Position numbers and translations under genes: made by a program | Origin: Pratylenchus scribneri | Lineage: Eukaryota; Nematoda; Chromadorea; Rhabditida; Pratylenchidae | Direction of reading: 5' to 3' | Assembly (NCBI GenBank): GCA_030063045.1 | Contig: JAQSEB010000010.1 | Location: 248,001-312,000 of the forward strand | DNA length: 64,000 bases | Part shown: in pieces, positions 1-13,922 of the stretch | How positions within the stretch are numbered: the first letter of the stretch is position 1 | How the letters are laid out: every line of letters begins with the position of its first letter | Notes under the pieces: model-generated | What the model was told of the DNA's origin: nothing | Seen by the model: only the letters and a program-made list of their open reading frames with translations | Databases searched by the model: none

Positions 1-3000
1 CTAATGACCTAAGTAATTAATTATTTCCTAGAAATAGAATCTTAAAAAATTCAAAAATATTTATTAGTGCTAGGTATGAATCTAATGACCTAAGAAATTA
101 ATTATTTATACAAATAAGTAACTAAAAAATTCAAAAAATATTTATTAGGGCTAGGTATGAATCTAATGAATTAAGAAATTATTTATTTATACAAATAAGT
201 AACTAAAAAATTCAAAAAATATTTATTAGGGCTAGGTATGAATCTAATGACCTAAGTAATTAATTATTTATACAAATAAGTAACTAAAAAATATTTATTA
301 GGGCTAGGTATGAATCTAATGACCTAAGAAATTAATTATTTCCTAGAAATAGAATCTTAAAAAATTCAAAAATATTTATTAGGGCTAGGTATGAATCTAA
401 TGACCTAAGAAATTATTTATTTATACAAATAAGTAACTAAAAAATTCAAAAAATATTTATTAGGGCTAGGTATGAATCTAATGACCTAAGAAATTAATTA
501 TTTCCTAGAAATAGAATCTTAAAAAATTCAAAAATATTTATTAGTGCTAGGTATGAATCTAATGACCTAAGAAATTAATTATTTATACAAATAAGTAACT
601 AAAAAATTCAAAAAATATTTATTAGGGCTAGGTATGAATCTAATGAATTAAGAAATTATTTATTTATACAAATAAGTAACTAAAAAATTCAAAAATATTT
701 ATTAGGGCTAGGTATGAATCTAATGAATTAAGAAATTATTTATTTATACAAATAAGTAACTAAAAAATTCAAAAAATATTTATTAGGGCTAGGTATGAAT
801 CTAATGACCTAAGTAATTAATTATTTATACAAATAAGTAACTAAAAAATATTTATTAGGGCTAGGTATGAATCTAATGACCTAAGAAATTAATTATTTCC
901 TAGAAATAGAATCTTAAAAAATTCAAAAATATTTATTAGTGCTAGGTATGAATCTAATGACCTAAGAAATTAATTATTTATACAAATAAGTAACTAAAAA
1001 ATTCAAAAAATATTTATTAGGGCTAGGTATGAATCTAATGAATTAAGAAATTATTTATTTATACAAATAAGTAACTAAAAAATTCAAAAATATTTATTAG
1101 GGCTAGGTATGAATCTAATGACCTAAGAAATTAATTATTTCCTAGAAATAGAATCTTAAAAAATTCAAAAATATTTATTAGTGCTAGGTATGAATCTAAT
1201 GACCTAAGAAATTAATTATTTATACAAATAAGTAACTAAAAAATTCAAAAAATATTTATTAGGGCTAGGTATGAATCTAATGAATTAAGAAATTATTTAT
1301 TTATACAAATAAGTAACTAAAAAATTCAAAAAATATTTATTAGGGCTAGGTATGAATCTAATGACCTAAGTAATTAATTATTTATACAAATAAGTAACTA
1401 AAAAATATTTATTAGGGCTAGGTATGAATCTAATGACCTAAGAAATTAATTATTTCCTAGAAATAGAATCTTAAAAAATTCAAAAATATTTATTAGTGCT
1501 AGGTATGAATCTAATGACCTAAGAAATTAATTATTTATACAAATAAGTAACTAAAAAATTCAAAAATATTTATTAGGGCTAGGTATGAATCTAATGACCT
1601 AAGAAATTATTTATTTATACAAATAAGTAACTAAAAAATTCAAAAAATATTTATTAGGGCTAGGTATGAATCTAATGACCTAAGTAATTATTTATTTATA
1701 CAAATAAGTAACTAAAAAATTCAAAAAATATTTATTAGGGCTAGGTATGAATCTAATGACCTAAGTAATTAATTATTTATACAAATAAGTAACTAAAAAA
1801 TTCAAAAAATATTTATTAGGGCTAGGTATGAATCTAATGAATTAAGAAATTAATTATTTATACAAATAAGTAACTAAAAAATTCAAAAAATATTTATTAG
1901 GGCTAGGTATGAATCTAATGAATTAAGAAATTATTTATTTATACAAATAAGTAACTAAAAAATTCAAAAAATATTTATTAGGGCTAGGTATGAATCTAAT
2001 GACCTAAGTAATTAATTATTTATACAAATAAGTAACTAAAAAATATTTATTAGGGCTAGGTATGAATCTAATGACCTAAGAAATTATTTATTTATACAAA
2101 TAAGTAACTAAAAAATTCAAAAAATATTTATTAGGGCTAGGTATGAATCTAATGACCTAAGTAATTAATTATTTCCTAGAAATAGAATCTTAAAAAATTC
2201 AAAAATATTTATTAGTGCTAGGTATGAATCTAATGACCTAAGAAATTAATTATTTATACAAATAAGTAACTAAAAAATTCAAAAAATATTTATTAGGGCT
2301 AGGTATGAATCTAATGAATTAAGAAATTATTTATTTATACAAATAAGTAACTAAAAAATTCAAAAAATATTTATTAGGGCTAGGTATGAATCTAATGACC
2401 TAAGTAATTAATTATTTATACAAATAAGTAACTAAAAAATATTTATTAGGGCTAGGTATGAATCTAATGACCTAAGAAATTAATTATTTCCTAGAAATAG
2501 AATCTTAAAAAATTCAAAAATATTTATTAGTGCTAGGTATGAATCTAATGACCTAAGAAATTAATTATTTATACAAATAAGTAACTAAAAAATTCAAAAA
2601 ATATTTATTAGGGCTAGGTATGAATCTAATGAATTAAGAAATTATTTATTTATACAAATAAGTAACTAAAAAATTCAAAAAATATTTATTAGGGCTAGGT
2701 ATGAATCTAATGACCTAAGTAATTAATTATTTATACAAATAAGTAACTAAAAAATATTTATTAGGGCTAGGTATGAATCTAATGACCTAAGAAATTAATT
2801 ATTTCCTAGAAATAGAATCTTAAAAAATTCAAAAATATTTATTAGTGCTAGGTATGAATCTAATGACCTAAGAAATTAATTATTTATACAAATAAGTAAC
2901 TAAAAAATTCAAAAATATTTATTAGGGCTAGGTATGAATCTAATGACCTAAGAAATTATTTATTTATACAAATAAGTAACTAAAAAATTCAAAAAATATT

Positions 3001-6000
3001 TATTAGGGCTAGGTATGAATCTAATGACCTAAGTAATTATTTATTTATACAAATAAGTAACTAAAAAATTCAAAAAATATTTATTAGGGCTAGGTATGAA
3101 TCTAATGACCTAAGTAATTAATTATTTATACAAATAAGTAACTAAAAAATTCAAAAAATATTTATTAGGGCTAGGTATGAATCTAATGAATTAAGAAATT
3201 AATTATTTATACAAATAAGTAACTAAAAAATTCAAAAAATATTTATTAGGGCTAGGTATGAATCTAATGAATTAAGAAATTATTTATTTATACAAATAAG
3301 TAACTAAAAAATTCAAAAAATATTTATTAGGGCTAGGTATGAATCTAATGACCTAAGTAATTAATTATTTATACAAATAAGTAACTAAAAAATATTTATT
3401 AGGGCTAGGTATGAATCTAATGACCTAAGAAATTATTTATTTATACAAATAAGTAACTAAAAAATTCAAAAAATATTTATTAGGGCTAGGTATGAATCTA
3501 ATGACCTAAGTAATTAATTATTTCCTAGAAATAGAATCTTAAAAAATTCAAAAATATTTATTAGTGCTAGGTATGAATCTAATGACCAAAGAAATTAATT
3601 ATTTATACAAATAAGTAACTAAAAAATTCAAAAAATATTTATTAGGGCTAGGTATGAATCTAATGAATTAAGAAATTATTTATTTATACAAATAAGTAAC
3701 TAAAAAATTCAAAAAATATTTATTAGGGCTAGGTATGAATCTAATGACCTAAGTAATTAATTATTTATACAAATAAGTAACTAAAAAATATTTATTAGGG
3801 CTAGGTATGAATCTAATGACCTAAGAAATTAATTATTTCCTAGAAATAGAATCTTAAAAAATTCAAAAATATTTATTAGTGCTAGGTATGAATCTAATGA
3901 CCTAAGAAATTAATTATTTATACAAATAAGTAACTAAAAAATTCAAAAAATATTTATTAGGGCTAGGTATGAATCTAATGAATTAAGAAATTATTTATTT
4001 ATACAAATAAGTAACTAAAAAATTCAAAAATATTTATTAGGGCTAGGTATGAATCTAATGAATTAAGAAATTATTTATTTATACAAATAAGTAACTAAAA
4101 AATTCAAAAAATATTTATTAGGGCTAGGTATGAATCTAATGACCTAAGTAATTAATTATTTATACAAATAAGTAACTAAAAAATATTTATTAGGGCTAGG
4201 TATGAATCTAATGACCTAAGAAATTAATTATTTCCTAGAAATAGAATCTTAAAAAATTCAAAAATATTTATTAGTGCTAGGTATGAATCTAATGACCTAA
4301 GAAATTAATTATTTATACAAATAAGTAACTAAAAAATTCAAAAAATATTTATTAGGGCTAGGTATGAATCTAATGAATTAAGAAATTATTTATTTATACA
4401 AATAAGTAACTAAAAAATTCAAAAATATTTATTAGGGCTAGGTATGAATCTAATGAATTAAGAAATTATTTATTTATACAAATAAGTAACTAAAAAATTC
4501 AAAAAATATTTATTAGGGCTAGGTATGAATCTAATGACCTAAGTAATTAATTATTTATACAAATAAGTAACTAAAAAATATTTATTAGGGCTAGGTATGA
4601 ATCTAATGACCTAAGAAATTAATTATTTCCTAGAAATAGAATCTTAAAAAATTCAAAAATATTTATTAGTGCTAGGTATGAATCTAATGACCTAAGAAAT
4701 TAATTATTTATACAAATAAGTAACTAAAAAATTCAAAAAATATTTATTAGGGCTAGGTATGAATCTAATGAATTAAGAAATTATTTATTTATACAAATAA
4801 GTAACTAAAAAATTCAAAAATATTTATTAGGGCTAGGTATGAATCTAATGACCTAAGAAATTAATTATTTCCTAGAAATAGAATCTTAAAAAATTCAAAA
4901 ATATTTATTAGTGCTAGGTATGAATCTAATGACCTAAGAAATTAATTATTTATACAAATAAGTAACTAAAAAATTCAAAAAATATTTATTAGGGCTAGGT
5001 ATGAATCTAATGAATTAAGAAATTATTTATTTATACAAATAAGTAACTAAAAAATTCAAAAATATTTATTAGGGCTAGGTATGAATCTAATGACCTAAGA
5101 AATTAATTATTTCCTAGAAATAGAATCTTAAAAAATTCAAAAATATTTATTAGTGCTAGGTATGAATCTAATGACCTAAGAAATTAATTATTTATACAAA
5201 TAAGTAACTAAAAAATTCAAAAAATATTTATTAGGGCTAGGTATGAATCTAATGAATTAAGAAATTATTTATTTATACAAATAAGTAACTAAAAAATTCA
5301 AAAAATATTTATTAGGGCTAGGTATGAATCTAATGACCTAAGTAATTAATTATTTATACAAATAAGTAACTAAAAAATATTTATTAGGGCTAGGTATGAA
5401 TCTAATGACCTAAGAAATTAATTATTTCCTAGAAATAGAATCTTAAAAAATTCAAAAATATTTATTAGTGCTAGGTATGAATCTAATGACCTAAGAAATT
5501 AATTATTTATACAAATAAGTAACTAAAAAATTCAAAAATATTTATTAGGGCTAGGTATGAATCTAATGACCTAAGAAATTATTTATTTATACAAATAAGT
5601 AACTAAAAAATTCAAAAAATATTTATTAGGGCTAGGTATGAATCTAATGACCTAAGTAATTATTTATTTATACAAATAAGTAACTAAAAAATTCAAAAAA
5701 TATTTATTAGGGCTAGGTATGAATCTAATGACCTAAGTAATTAATTATTTATACAAATAAGTAACTAAAAAATTCAAAAAATATTTATTAGGGCTAGGTA
5801 TGAATCTAATGAATTAAGAAATTAATTATTTATACAAATAAGTAACTAAAAAATTCAAAAAATATTTATTAGGGCTAGGTATGAATCTAATGACCTAAGT
5901 AATTAATTATTTATACAAATAAGTAACTAAAAAATATTTATTAGGGCTAGGTATGAATCTAATGACCTAAGAAATTATTTATTTATACAAATAAGTAACT

Positions 6001-9000
6001 AAAAAATTCAAAAAATATTTATTAGGGCTAGGTATGAATCTAATGACCTAAGTAATTAATTATTTCCTAGAAATAGAATCTTAAAAAATTCAAAAATATT
6101 TATTAGTGCTAGGTATGAATCTAATGACCTAAGAAATTAATTATTTATACAAATAAGTAACTAAAAAATTCAAAAAATATTTATTAGGGCTAGGTATGAA
6201 TCTAATGAATTAAGAAATTATTTATTTATACAAATAAGTAACTAAAAAATTCAAAAAATATTTATTAGGGCTAGGTATGAATCTAATGACCTAAGTAATT
6301 AATTATTTATACAAATAAGTAACTAAAAAATATTTATTAGGGCTAGGTATGAATCTAATGACCTAAGAAATTAATTATTTCCTAGAAATAGAATCTTAAA
6401 AAATTCAAAAATATTTATTAGTGCTAGGTATGAATCTAATGACCTAAGAAATTAATTATTTATACAAATAAGTAACTAAAAAATTCAAAAAATATTTATT
6501 AGGGCTAGGTATGAATCTAATGAATTAAGAAATTATTTATTTATACAAATAAGTAACTAAAAAATTCAAAAATATTTATTAGGGCTAGGTATGAATCTAA
6601 TGAATTAAGAAATTATTTATTTATACAAATAAGTAACTAAAAAATTCAAAAAATATTTATTAGGGCTAGGTATGAATCTAATGACCTAAGTAATTAATTA
6701 TTTATACAAATAAGTAACTAAAAAATATTTATTAGGGCTAGGTATGAATCTAATGACCTAAGAAATTAATTATTTCCTAGAAATAGAATCTTAAAAAATT
6801 CAAAAATATTTATTAGTGCTAGGTATGAATCTAATGACCTAAGAAATTAATTATTTATACAAATAAGTAACTAAAAAATTCAAAAAATATTTATTAGGGC
6901 TAGGTATGAATCTAATGAATTAAGAAATTATTTATTTATACAAATAAGTAACTAAAAAATTCAAAAATATTTATTAGGGCTAGGTATGAATCTAATGACC
7001 TAAGAAATTAATTATTTCCTAGAAATAGAATCTTAAAAAATTCAAAAATATTTATTAGTGCTAGGTATGAATCTAATGACCTAAGAAATTAATTATTTAT
7101 ACAAATAAGTAACTAAAAAATTCAAAAAATATTTATTAGGGCTAGGTATGAATCTAATGAATTAAGAAATTATTTATTTATACAAATAAGTAACTAAAAA
7201 ATTCAAAAAATATTTATTAGGGCTAGGTATGAATCTAATGACCTAAGTAATTAATTATTTATACAAATAAGTAACTAAAAAATTCAAAAAATATTTATTA
7301 GGGCTAGGTATGAATCTAATGACCTAAGTAATTAATTATTTATACAAATAAGTAACTAAAAAATATTTATTAGGGCTAGGTATGAATCTAATGAATTAAG
7401 AAATTATTTATTTATACAAATAAGTAACTAAAAAATTCAAAAAATATTTATTAGGGCTAGGTATGAATCTAATGACCTAAGTAATTAATTATTTATACAA
7501 ATAAGTAACTAAAAAATATTTATTAGGGCTAGGTATGAATCTAATGACCTAAGAAATTAATTATTTCCTAGAAATAGAATCTTAAAAAATTCAAAAATAT
7601 TTATTAGTGCTAGGTATGAATCTAATGACCTAAGAAATTAATTATTTATACAAATAAGTAACTAAAAAATTCAAAAAATATTTATTAGGGCTAGGTATGA
7701 ATCTAATGAATTAAGAAATTATTTATTTATACAAATAAGTAACTAAAAAATTCAAAAATATTTATTAGGGCTAGGTATGAATCTAATGAATTAAGAAATT
7801 ATTTATTTATACAAATAAGTAACTAAAAAATTCAAAAAATATTTATTAGGGCTAGGTATGAATCTAATGACCTAAGTAATTAATTATTTATACAAATAAG
7901 TAACTAAAAAATATTTATTAGGGCTAGGTATGAATCTAATGACCTAAGAAATTAATTATTTCCTAGAAATAGAATCTTAAAAAATTCAAAAATATTTATT
8001 AGTGCTAGGTATGAATCTAATGACCTAAGAAATTAATTATTTATACAAATAAGTAACTAAAAAATTCAAAAAATATTTATTAGGGCTAGGTATGAATCTA
8101 ATGAATTAAGAAATTATTTATTTATACAAATAAGTAACTAAAAAATTCAAAAATATTTATTAGGGCTAGGTATGAATCTAATGACCTAAGAAATTAATTA
8201 TTTCCTAGAAATAGAATCTTAAAAAATTCAAAAATATTTATTAGTGCTAGGTATGAATCTAATGACCTAAGAAATTAATTATTTATACAAATAAGTAACT
8301 AAAAAATTCAAAAAATATTTATTAGGGCTAGGTATGAATCTAATGAATTAAGAAATTATTTATTTATACAAATAAGTAACTAAAAAATTCAAAAAATATT
8401 TATTAGGGCTAGGTATGAATCTAATGACCTAAGTAATTAATTATTTATACAAATAAGTAACTAAAAAATATTTATTAGGGCTAGGTATGAATCTAATGAC
8501 CTAAGAAATTAATTATTTCCTAGAAATAGAATCTTAAAAAATTCAAAAATATTTATTAGTGCTAGGTATGAATCTAATGACCTAAGAAATTAATTATTTA
8601 TACAAATAAGTAACTAAAAAATTCAAAAATATTTATTAGGGCTAGGTATGAATCTAATGACCTAAGAAATTATTTATTTATACAAATAAGTAACTAAAAA
8701 ATTCAAAAAATATTTATTAGGGCTAGGTATGAATCTAATGACCTAAGTAATTATTTATTTATACAAATAAGTAACTAAAAAATTCAAAAAATATTTATTA
8801 GGGCTAGGTATGAATCTAATGACCTAAGTAATTAATTATTTATACAAATAAGTAACTAAAAAATTCAAAAAATATTTATTAGGGCTAGGTATGAATCTAA
8901 TGAATTAAGAAATTAATTATTTATACAAATAAGTAACTAAAAAATTCAAAAAATATTTATTAGGGCTAGGTATGAATCTAATGAATTAAGAAATTATTTA

Positions 9001-10555
9001 TTTATACAAATAAGTAACTAAAAAATTCAAAAAATATTTATTAGGGCTAGGTATGAATCTAATGACCTAAGTAATTAATTATTTATACAAATAAGTAACT
9101 AAAAAATATTTATTAGGGCTAGGTATGAATCTAATGACCTAAGAAATTAATTATTTCCTAGAAATAGAATCTTAAAAAATTCAAAAATATTTATTAGTGC
9201 TAGGTATGAATCTAATGACCTAAGAAATTAATTATTTATACAAATAAGTAACTAAAAAATTCAAAAATATTTATTAGGGCTAGGTATGAATCTAATGACC
9301 TAAGAAATTATTTATTTATACAAATAAGTAACTAAAAAATTCAAAAAATATTTATTAGGGCTAGGTATGAATCTAATGACCTAAGTAATTATTTATTTAT
9401 ACAAATAAGTAACTAAAAAATTCAAAAAATATTTATTAGGGCTAGGTATGAATCTAATGACCTAAGTAATTAATTATTTATACAAATAAGTAACTAAAAA
9501 ATTCAAAAAATATTTATTAGGGCTAGGTATGAATCTAATGAATTAAGAAATTAATTATTTATACAAATAAGTAACTAAAAAATTCAAAAAATATTTATTA
9601 GGGCTAGGTATGAATCTAATGAATTAAGAAATTAATTATTTATACAAATAAGTAACTAAAAAATTCAAAAAATATTTATTAGGGCTAGGTATGAATCTAA
9701 TGAATTAAGAAATTATTTATTTATACAAATAAGTAACTAAAAAATTCAAAAATATTTATTAGGGCTAGGTATGAATCTAATGACCTAAGTAATTATTTAT
9801 TTATACAAATAAGTAACTAAAAAATTCAAAAAATATTTATTAGGGCTAGGTATGAATCTAATGAATTAAGAAATTAATTATTTATACAAATAAGTAACTA
9901 AAAAATTCAAAAAATATTTATTAGGGCTAGGTATGAATCTAATGAATTAAGAAATTATTTATTTATACAAATAAGTAACTAAAAAATTCAAAAAATATTT
10001 ATTAGGGCTAGGTATGAATCTAATGAATTAAGAAATTATTTATTTATACAAATAAGTAACTAAAAAATTCAAAAAATATTTATTAGGGCTAGGTATGAAT
10101 CTAATGACCTAAGTAATTAATTATTTATACAAATAAGTAACTAAAAAATTCAAAAATATTTATTAGGGCTAGGTATGAATCTAATGACCTAAGAAATTAA
10201 TTATTTCCTAGAAATAGAATCTTAAAAAATTCAAAAATATTTATTAGTGCTAGGTATGAATCTAATGACCTAAGAAATTAATTATTTATACAAATAAGTA
10301 ACTAAAAAATTCAAAAATATTTATTAGGGCTAGGTATGAATCTAATGACCTAAGTAATTAATTATTTATACAAATAAGTAACTAAAAAATTCAAAAAATA
10401 TTTATTAGGGCTAGATATGAATCTAATGACCTAAGAAATTAATTATTTCCTAGAAATAGAATCTTAAAAAATTCAAAAAATATTTATTAGGGCTAGGTAT
10501 GAATCTAATGACCTAAGAAATTAATTATTTATACAAATAAGTAACTAAAAAATAG
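1..10555. repeat. Satellite array, 72-82 bp monomers with higher-order order
   Basis: About 130 head-to-tail monomers share the core TTAGGGCTAGGTATGAAT. Several monomer types alternate: one carries TCCTAGAAATAGAATCTT and ends in TTAGTGCTAGG; the others carry TATACAAATAAGTAACT and end in TTAGGGCTAGG; one type is about 9 bp shorter. The TCCTAGAAAT monomer recurs at spacings of roughly 240, 315, 395 and 640-720 bp, so blocks of three to nine monomers have been amplified as units. Monomers of one type are nearly identical across 10 kb, which implies recent amplification or homogenisation. The array has no gene and probably extends left of the window. Its right edge abuts the ABC exon at 10556. 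Confidence 0.97.
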
Positions 10556-10682
10556 GAAATTTATTTATTCGATGACATTTTCTCATCCATTGACCAACCG
10601 GTGGCTGAAAGAATTTTTGCCCAAGGCATCAAGGAGATGTTGGCCACAAAAACACGATTGGTCGTGACCTGCAATCCGGGAT
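10556..10682 (+). CDS. ABC transporter (ABCC-like) exon: Walker B and D-loop
   Basis: The 127-bp exon lies between an acceptor ending AATAG at 10555 and a donor GTGAGG at 10683. It reads EIYLFDDIFSSIDQPVAER and continues to TRLVVTCNPG. This matches the Walker B aspartate pair, the D-loop and the H-loop beta strand of an ABC nucleotide-binding domain; in ABCC/MRP proteins the strand is usually followed by His, here Cys-Asn. Such domains hydrolyse ATP to drive export across membranes. Reading through the donor gives a stop at 10699-10701. The upstream intron would be the satellite array. The matching Walker A exon lies 1 kb downstream, in reversed order, so this is either part of a duplicated or rearranged gene or a fragment. 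Subfamily C is my inference. Confidence 0.75.
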
Positions 10683-10702
10683 GTGAGGAAGGGAGAAATT
10701 AA

Positions 10703-11690
10703 TATATTTTTTAACAAATCGGATAATTAAATTTTAATAAATATATGTATTTATGGATTTGTATATTTTTTTCATTTTTTTAAATTAAAATTTTTTTTAT
10801 TAAAATTTTGCATATTATGAATATGATCATAGAAAGAAATAATTAAAAATGCATTTTTAATTTTAAGATCATTTTTAGTTCATTCTGTCTCTGACTTTAT
10901 TTATTCATTTAGAAGAATTTTTTATTATTTTAGGTTCAAATTCTTTATGGGTTTAAAAATTATATCAAAAATAATAAAAAAAACAGAAAATTTTTTAATT
11001 GATTTTTCCTTTTCAAAAAATAACAAATTTATATCCACGTGAGGTTTTTTAAATTAGCTTTCATTTTTGTTCTTAAATGATTTTTTAATTTCTAATTTGG
11101 CTGCCTTGTTGCACTCCTTTATATTATTAAATCCAAAATTTATTTATATTTCTTTTCATCTATTGGAAAATATTTTTAAATAGATTTTTAGACGTATTCT
11201 GTGTTTGTAATTTCTAACCAATTTGGATTGAGTAGAATCCAATTGCTCGGAAAACTATCTAGGGGTTGCATGTAAACTTTCATAAAGTTTCGAATATTAT
11301 TGCGGGTGGATCAATCCGCAGTCCACAATATAACCAAATTTTCGTGGCACAAATCAAATTCAATAACTTTCCGAATTCAATTAACCTTTTTTCCGTCAAT
11401 GCACTTTCCCAAACTTAACTAATTTCCCCAAAAAAAGGAATAAAAATAAAAATTTACCGATTTATTTATTTCCGATTAAAAACTTGGAAAATATATAGGA
11501 ATTGTGTATACTCAATTAAAAGTTAAGAAAAGGGGAAAAGTAGAAGGAATTCACCCTACGTTACGTGAATTTGAGCGTTGAAAAGGTTGGCGGACAAAAC
11601 TTGGAACAATTTTTGAAATAGTTTTAAATAAAAATATTATGAATTAATATTGAATTCAATCTCTATTAGAAATCTGTAATATTCCTTTTA
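10703..11690. other. AT-rich non-coding stretch between the two ABC exons
   Basis: No exon, RNA gene or obvious repeat is visible. It is A/T-homopolymer rich with stops in all frames. A slightly less AT-rich patch near 11190-11400 has no usable reading frame. It could be an intron of a rearranged ABC gene or spacer between two copies. Confidence 0.5.
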
Positions 11691-11701
11691 TATTATTGCA
11701 G

Positions 11702-11773
11702 GGCGAATTGGTCGGTATTTGCGGTGTAATTGGTTGTGGAAAAAGTGCAATGTTAAATGCCATAACTGGGCAT
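11702..11773 (+). CDS. ABC transporter (ABCC-like) exon: Walker A
   Basis: A 72-bp, 24-codon exon lies between acceptor TTGCAG (ending 11701) and donor GTAAGT (11774). It reads GELVGICGVIGCGKSAML followed by NAITGH. GxxGxGKS is the Walker A P-loop that binds ATP phosphates, and the preceding GELVGICG is typical of ABCC/MRP nucleotide-binding domains. In a normal domain this exon precedes the Walker B exon; here it lies 1.0 kb after it on the same strand. If the Walker B exon closed NBD1 and this opened NBD2, a second transmembrane domain should lie between them, and none is seen. No downstream ABC exon was found before 13.9 kb. A partial tandem copy or gene remnant is likely. Confidence 0.75.
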
Positions 11774-11930
11774 GTAAGTTAAGGGAAAACTTTAAAATTA
11801 AAACTAGCCAAAATTAAAATCTAAAAAATTACTGGAAAAATTCCTCATTTTATTGAGTTATCTTCGGTTGGAAAAGTTATTTCATTGATATTGCAAGTGG
11901 AGTGGCGGTGCTAGGCCATCTCCACAATTC

Positions 11931-12307
11931 TGCAAATATGGGCGAGTCCACAAAAATATGCAAATATAAGTTTTTGACTTTTAATAAATCAGAAATAGGT
12001 TTTATACCATACAAACCTTATATCATTTTATAGATCTCATCGAGACGCATCGAATAGTATATAAAATATCAGATTTAGGCCAAAAATTAAAGAGTTAAAG
12101 TTAAACAGTTTAAACCATATTTTTCAGCTTTTGCTTTTAAACTCTTTAATTTTTGGCCTAAAACTGACATTTTATATACCATTCGATGCGTCTCGATGAG
12201 ATCTATAAAATGATATAAGGTTTGTATGGTATAAAACCTATTTCTGATTTATTAAAAGTCAAAAACATATATTTGCATATTTTTGTGGACTCGCCCATAT
12301 TTGCAGA
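11931..12307. repeat. Fold-back element, family C copy 1
   Basis: A near-perfect palindrome of about 375 bp. The arms run from TGCAAATATGGGCGAGTCC inward through ATAAATCAGAAATAGG, ATCTCATCGAGACGCATCG and their complements. The same inner arms recur at 44.6, 45.4, 46.4 and 60.5 kb and, more distantly, at 26.1 and 47.8 kb. No protein is encoded, so it behaves like a MITE. Confidence 0.85.
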
Positions 12308-12419
12308 GCCCTTTGTCTATTTTGGAGATGAACACGGACGGTTCGATTCCATTAGGATGCACATAAATTTTTTCAATTTGAAATATTTTAATTTTTGGAA
12401 ATATAATAGTTGAAAAAAA

Positions 12420-13057
12420 AAAGCTAACAAAATGTTTAGCAAAACAAAAACATAAAATGTTTGTCAAAACAAAAACATAAAATGTTTGGCAAAACAAAAA
12501 CATAAAATGTTTGTCAAAACTAAAACATAAAATATTTGTCAAAACTAAAACATAAAATATTTGTCAAAACAAAAACATAAAATGTTTGTCAAAACAAAAA
12601 CATAAAATGTTTGGCAAAACAAAAACATAAAATGTTTGTCAAAACTAAAACATAAAATATTTGTCAAAACTAAAACATAAAATATTTGTCAAAACAAAAA
12701 CATAAAATGTTTGTCAAAACAAAAACATAAAATGTTTGGCAAAACAAAAACATAAAATGTTTGTCAAAACTAAAACATAAAATATTTGTCAAAACTAAAA
12801 CATAAAATATTTGTCAAAACAAAAACATAAAATGTTTGTCAAAACAAAAACATAAAATATTTGTCAAAACTAAAACATAAAATGTTTGTCAAAACAAAAA
12901 CATAAAATATTTGTCAAAACTAAAACATAAAATGTTTGTCAAAACAAAAACATAAAATATTTGTCAAAACAAAAACATAAAATATTTGTCAAAACAAAAA
13001 CATAAAATATTTGTCAAAACAAAAAAAAAATATTTTTCAAAACAAAAACATAAAATG
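12420..13057. repeat. Minisatellite, 25-bp unit, about 25 copies
   Basis: Tandem copies of TTTGTCAAAACAAAAACAT plus AAAATG, with single-base variants (TTTGGC, AAAACTAAAAC, AAAATATT). The variants recur in blocks of several units, indicating multi-unit duplication. Short open frames across it are repeat artefacts. Confidence 0.93.
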
Positions 13058-13059
13058 TT

Positions 13060-13210
13060 CGCTTTGTACCATTTTCCCGTGCTGAATTCCTCGCCGGAAT
13101 GCCAAGGACGAGTTATCAAATTGATGGATCTTTTAGCCGAAATAAATGAGCAATCGAAACACCATTTTCGGCAGCCTTTCCTAAGCCAAGACATAGCACA
13201 AAGTTTTTAA
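13060..13210 (+). CDS. Possible terminal exon, unknown protein
   Basis: Just after the minisatellite the sequence becomes less AT-rich and stays open to TAA at 13208-13210, reading HFPVLNSSPECQGRVIKLMD and ending HFRQPFLSQDIAQSF. The amino-acid mix is ordinary and non-repetitive, which suggests a real coding segment or a recent remnant. I do not recognise a family, and no convincing acceptor is visible because the repeat replaces the upstream sequence. It may be the last exon of a gene whose body was displaced by the minisatellite. Confidence 0.3.
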
Positions 13211-13922
13211 TTTCTAATAATGCATTCATTCCAAATCTTTAATAAGTAGATAAATGTGCAGATCTTTTTATGTACACTCCAGACCAGAGTTCTGCTCATC
13301 TGAATTGATTTAAAAAATATTAAATTATGATTTTATTGGTTGATTTATGAAGATGATGAAATTATGGTAATTGGGATGTATAAGTGTTTTAATTAATATT
13401 TTTAAAATTAACTTATATGCTATAAGAAGCTATAACCTATAACTTATTATTAAAAAACACAACACAAACTGAGAAGCAACGATAGCTAGCAGCATACGCC
13501 GCGCACGCTCACATTTCAAATCAAAACAAGGTCTAATCACTTATTACTAAATGTCTACACCCTAAAGACATTTTGGAAAAAGTCTAAACAAAATAAGATA
13601 TTTTATCCATCGTGCTTTTCACTTTTCTCATCAATCAAAAAAACTAGTGAGATTTTTCGGATTTAGTGTATTGGAAAACCGTTAAAATCAATTTTTAAAC
13701 TTGAATTATTAAATTTTAAACTGAACATTCACAAAAAAATTATTACCATCTCATCTATAATTAAGTGAAAATAGAAATGGAGGCAACAAATTTTAATATG
13801 AATTTTCATCATTCTAATCCATCAATGATTATTACTAATGTTCTTAAATACTTTAATTCCAGAAATCAACGACCTATTCTATCGAAAATAATTATTTGCA
13901 AATTCAACCGAAATTAACAAAA
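13211..13922. other. Intergenic region upstream of the coiled-coil gene
   Basis: AT-rich, with no repeat family recognised. An ATG at about 13778 opens a short frame (MEATNFNMNFHHSNP...). It could be an alternative first exon, but joining it to the gene at 13923 would need a 24-bp intron, shorter than the others here. The 13923 ATG is preferred. Confidence 0.45.

Noticed and set aside
1..10550. Possible CRISPR-like array
   Set aside because: The whole unit is repeated without unique spacers, and the setting is a eukaryotic genome; it is a satellite.
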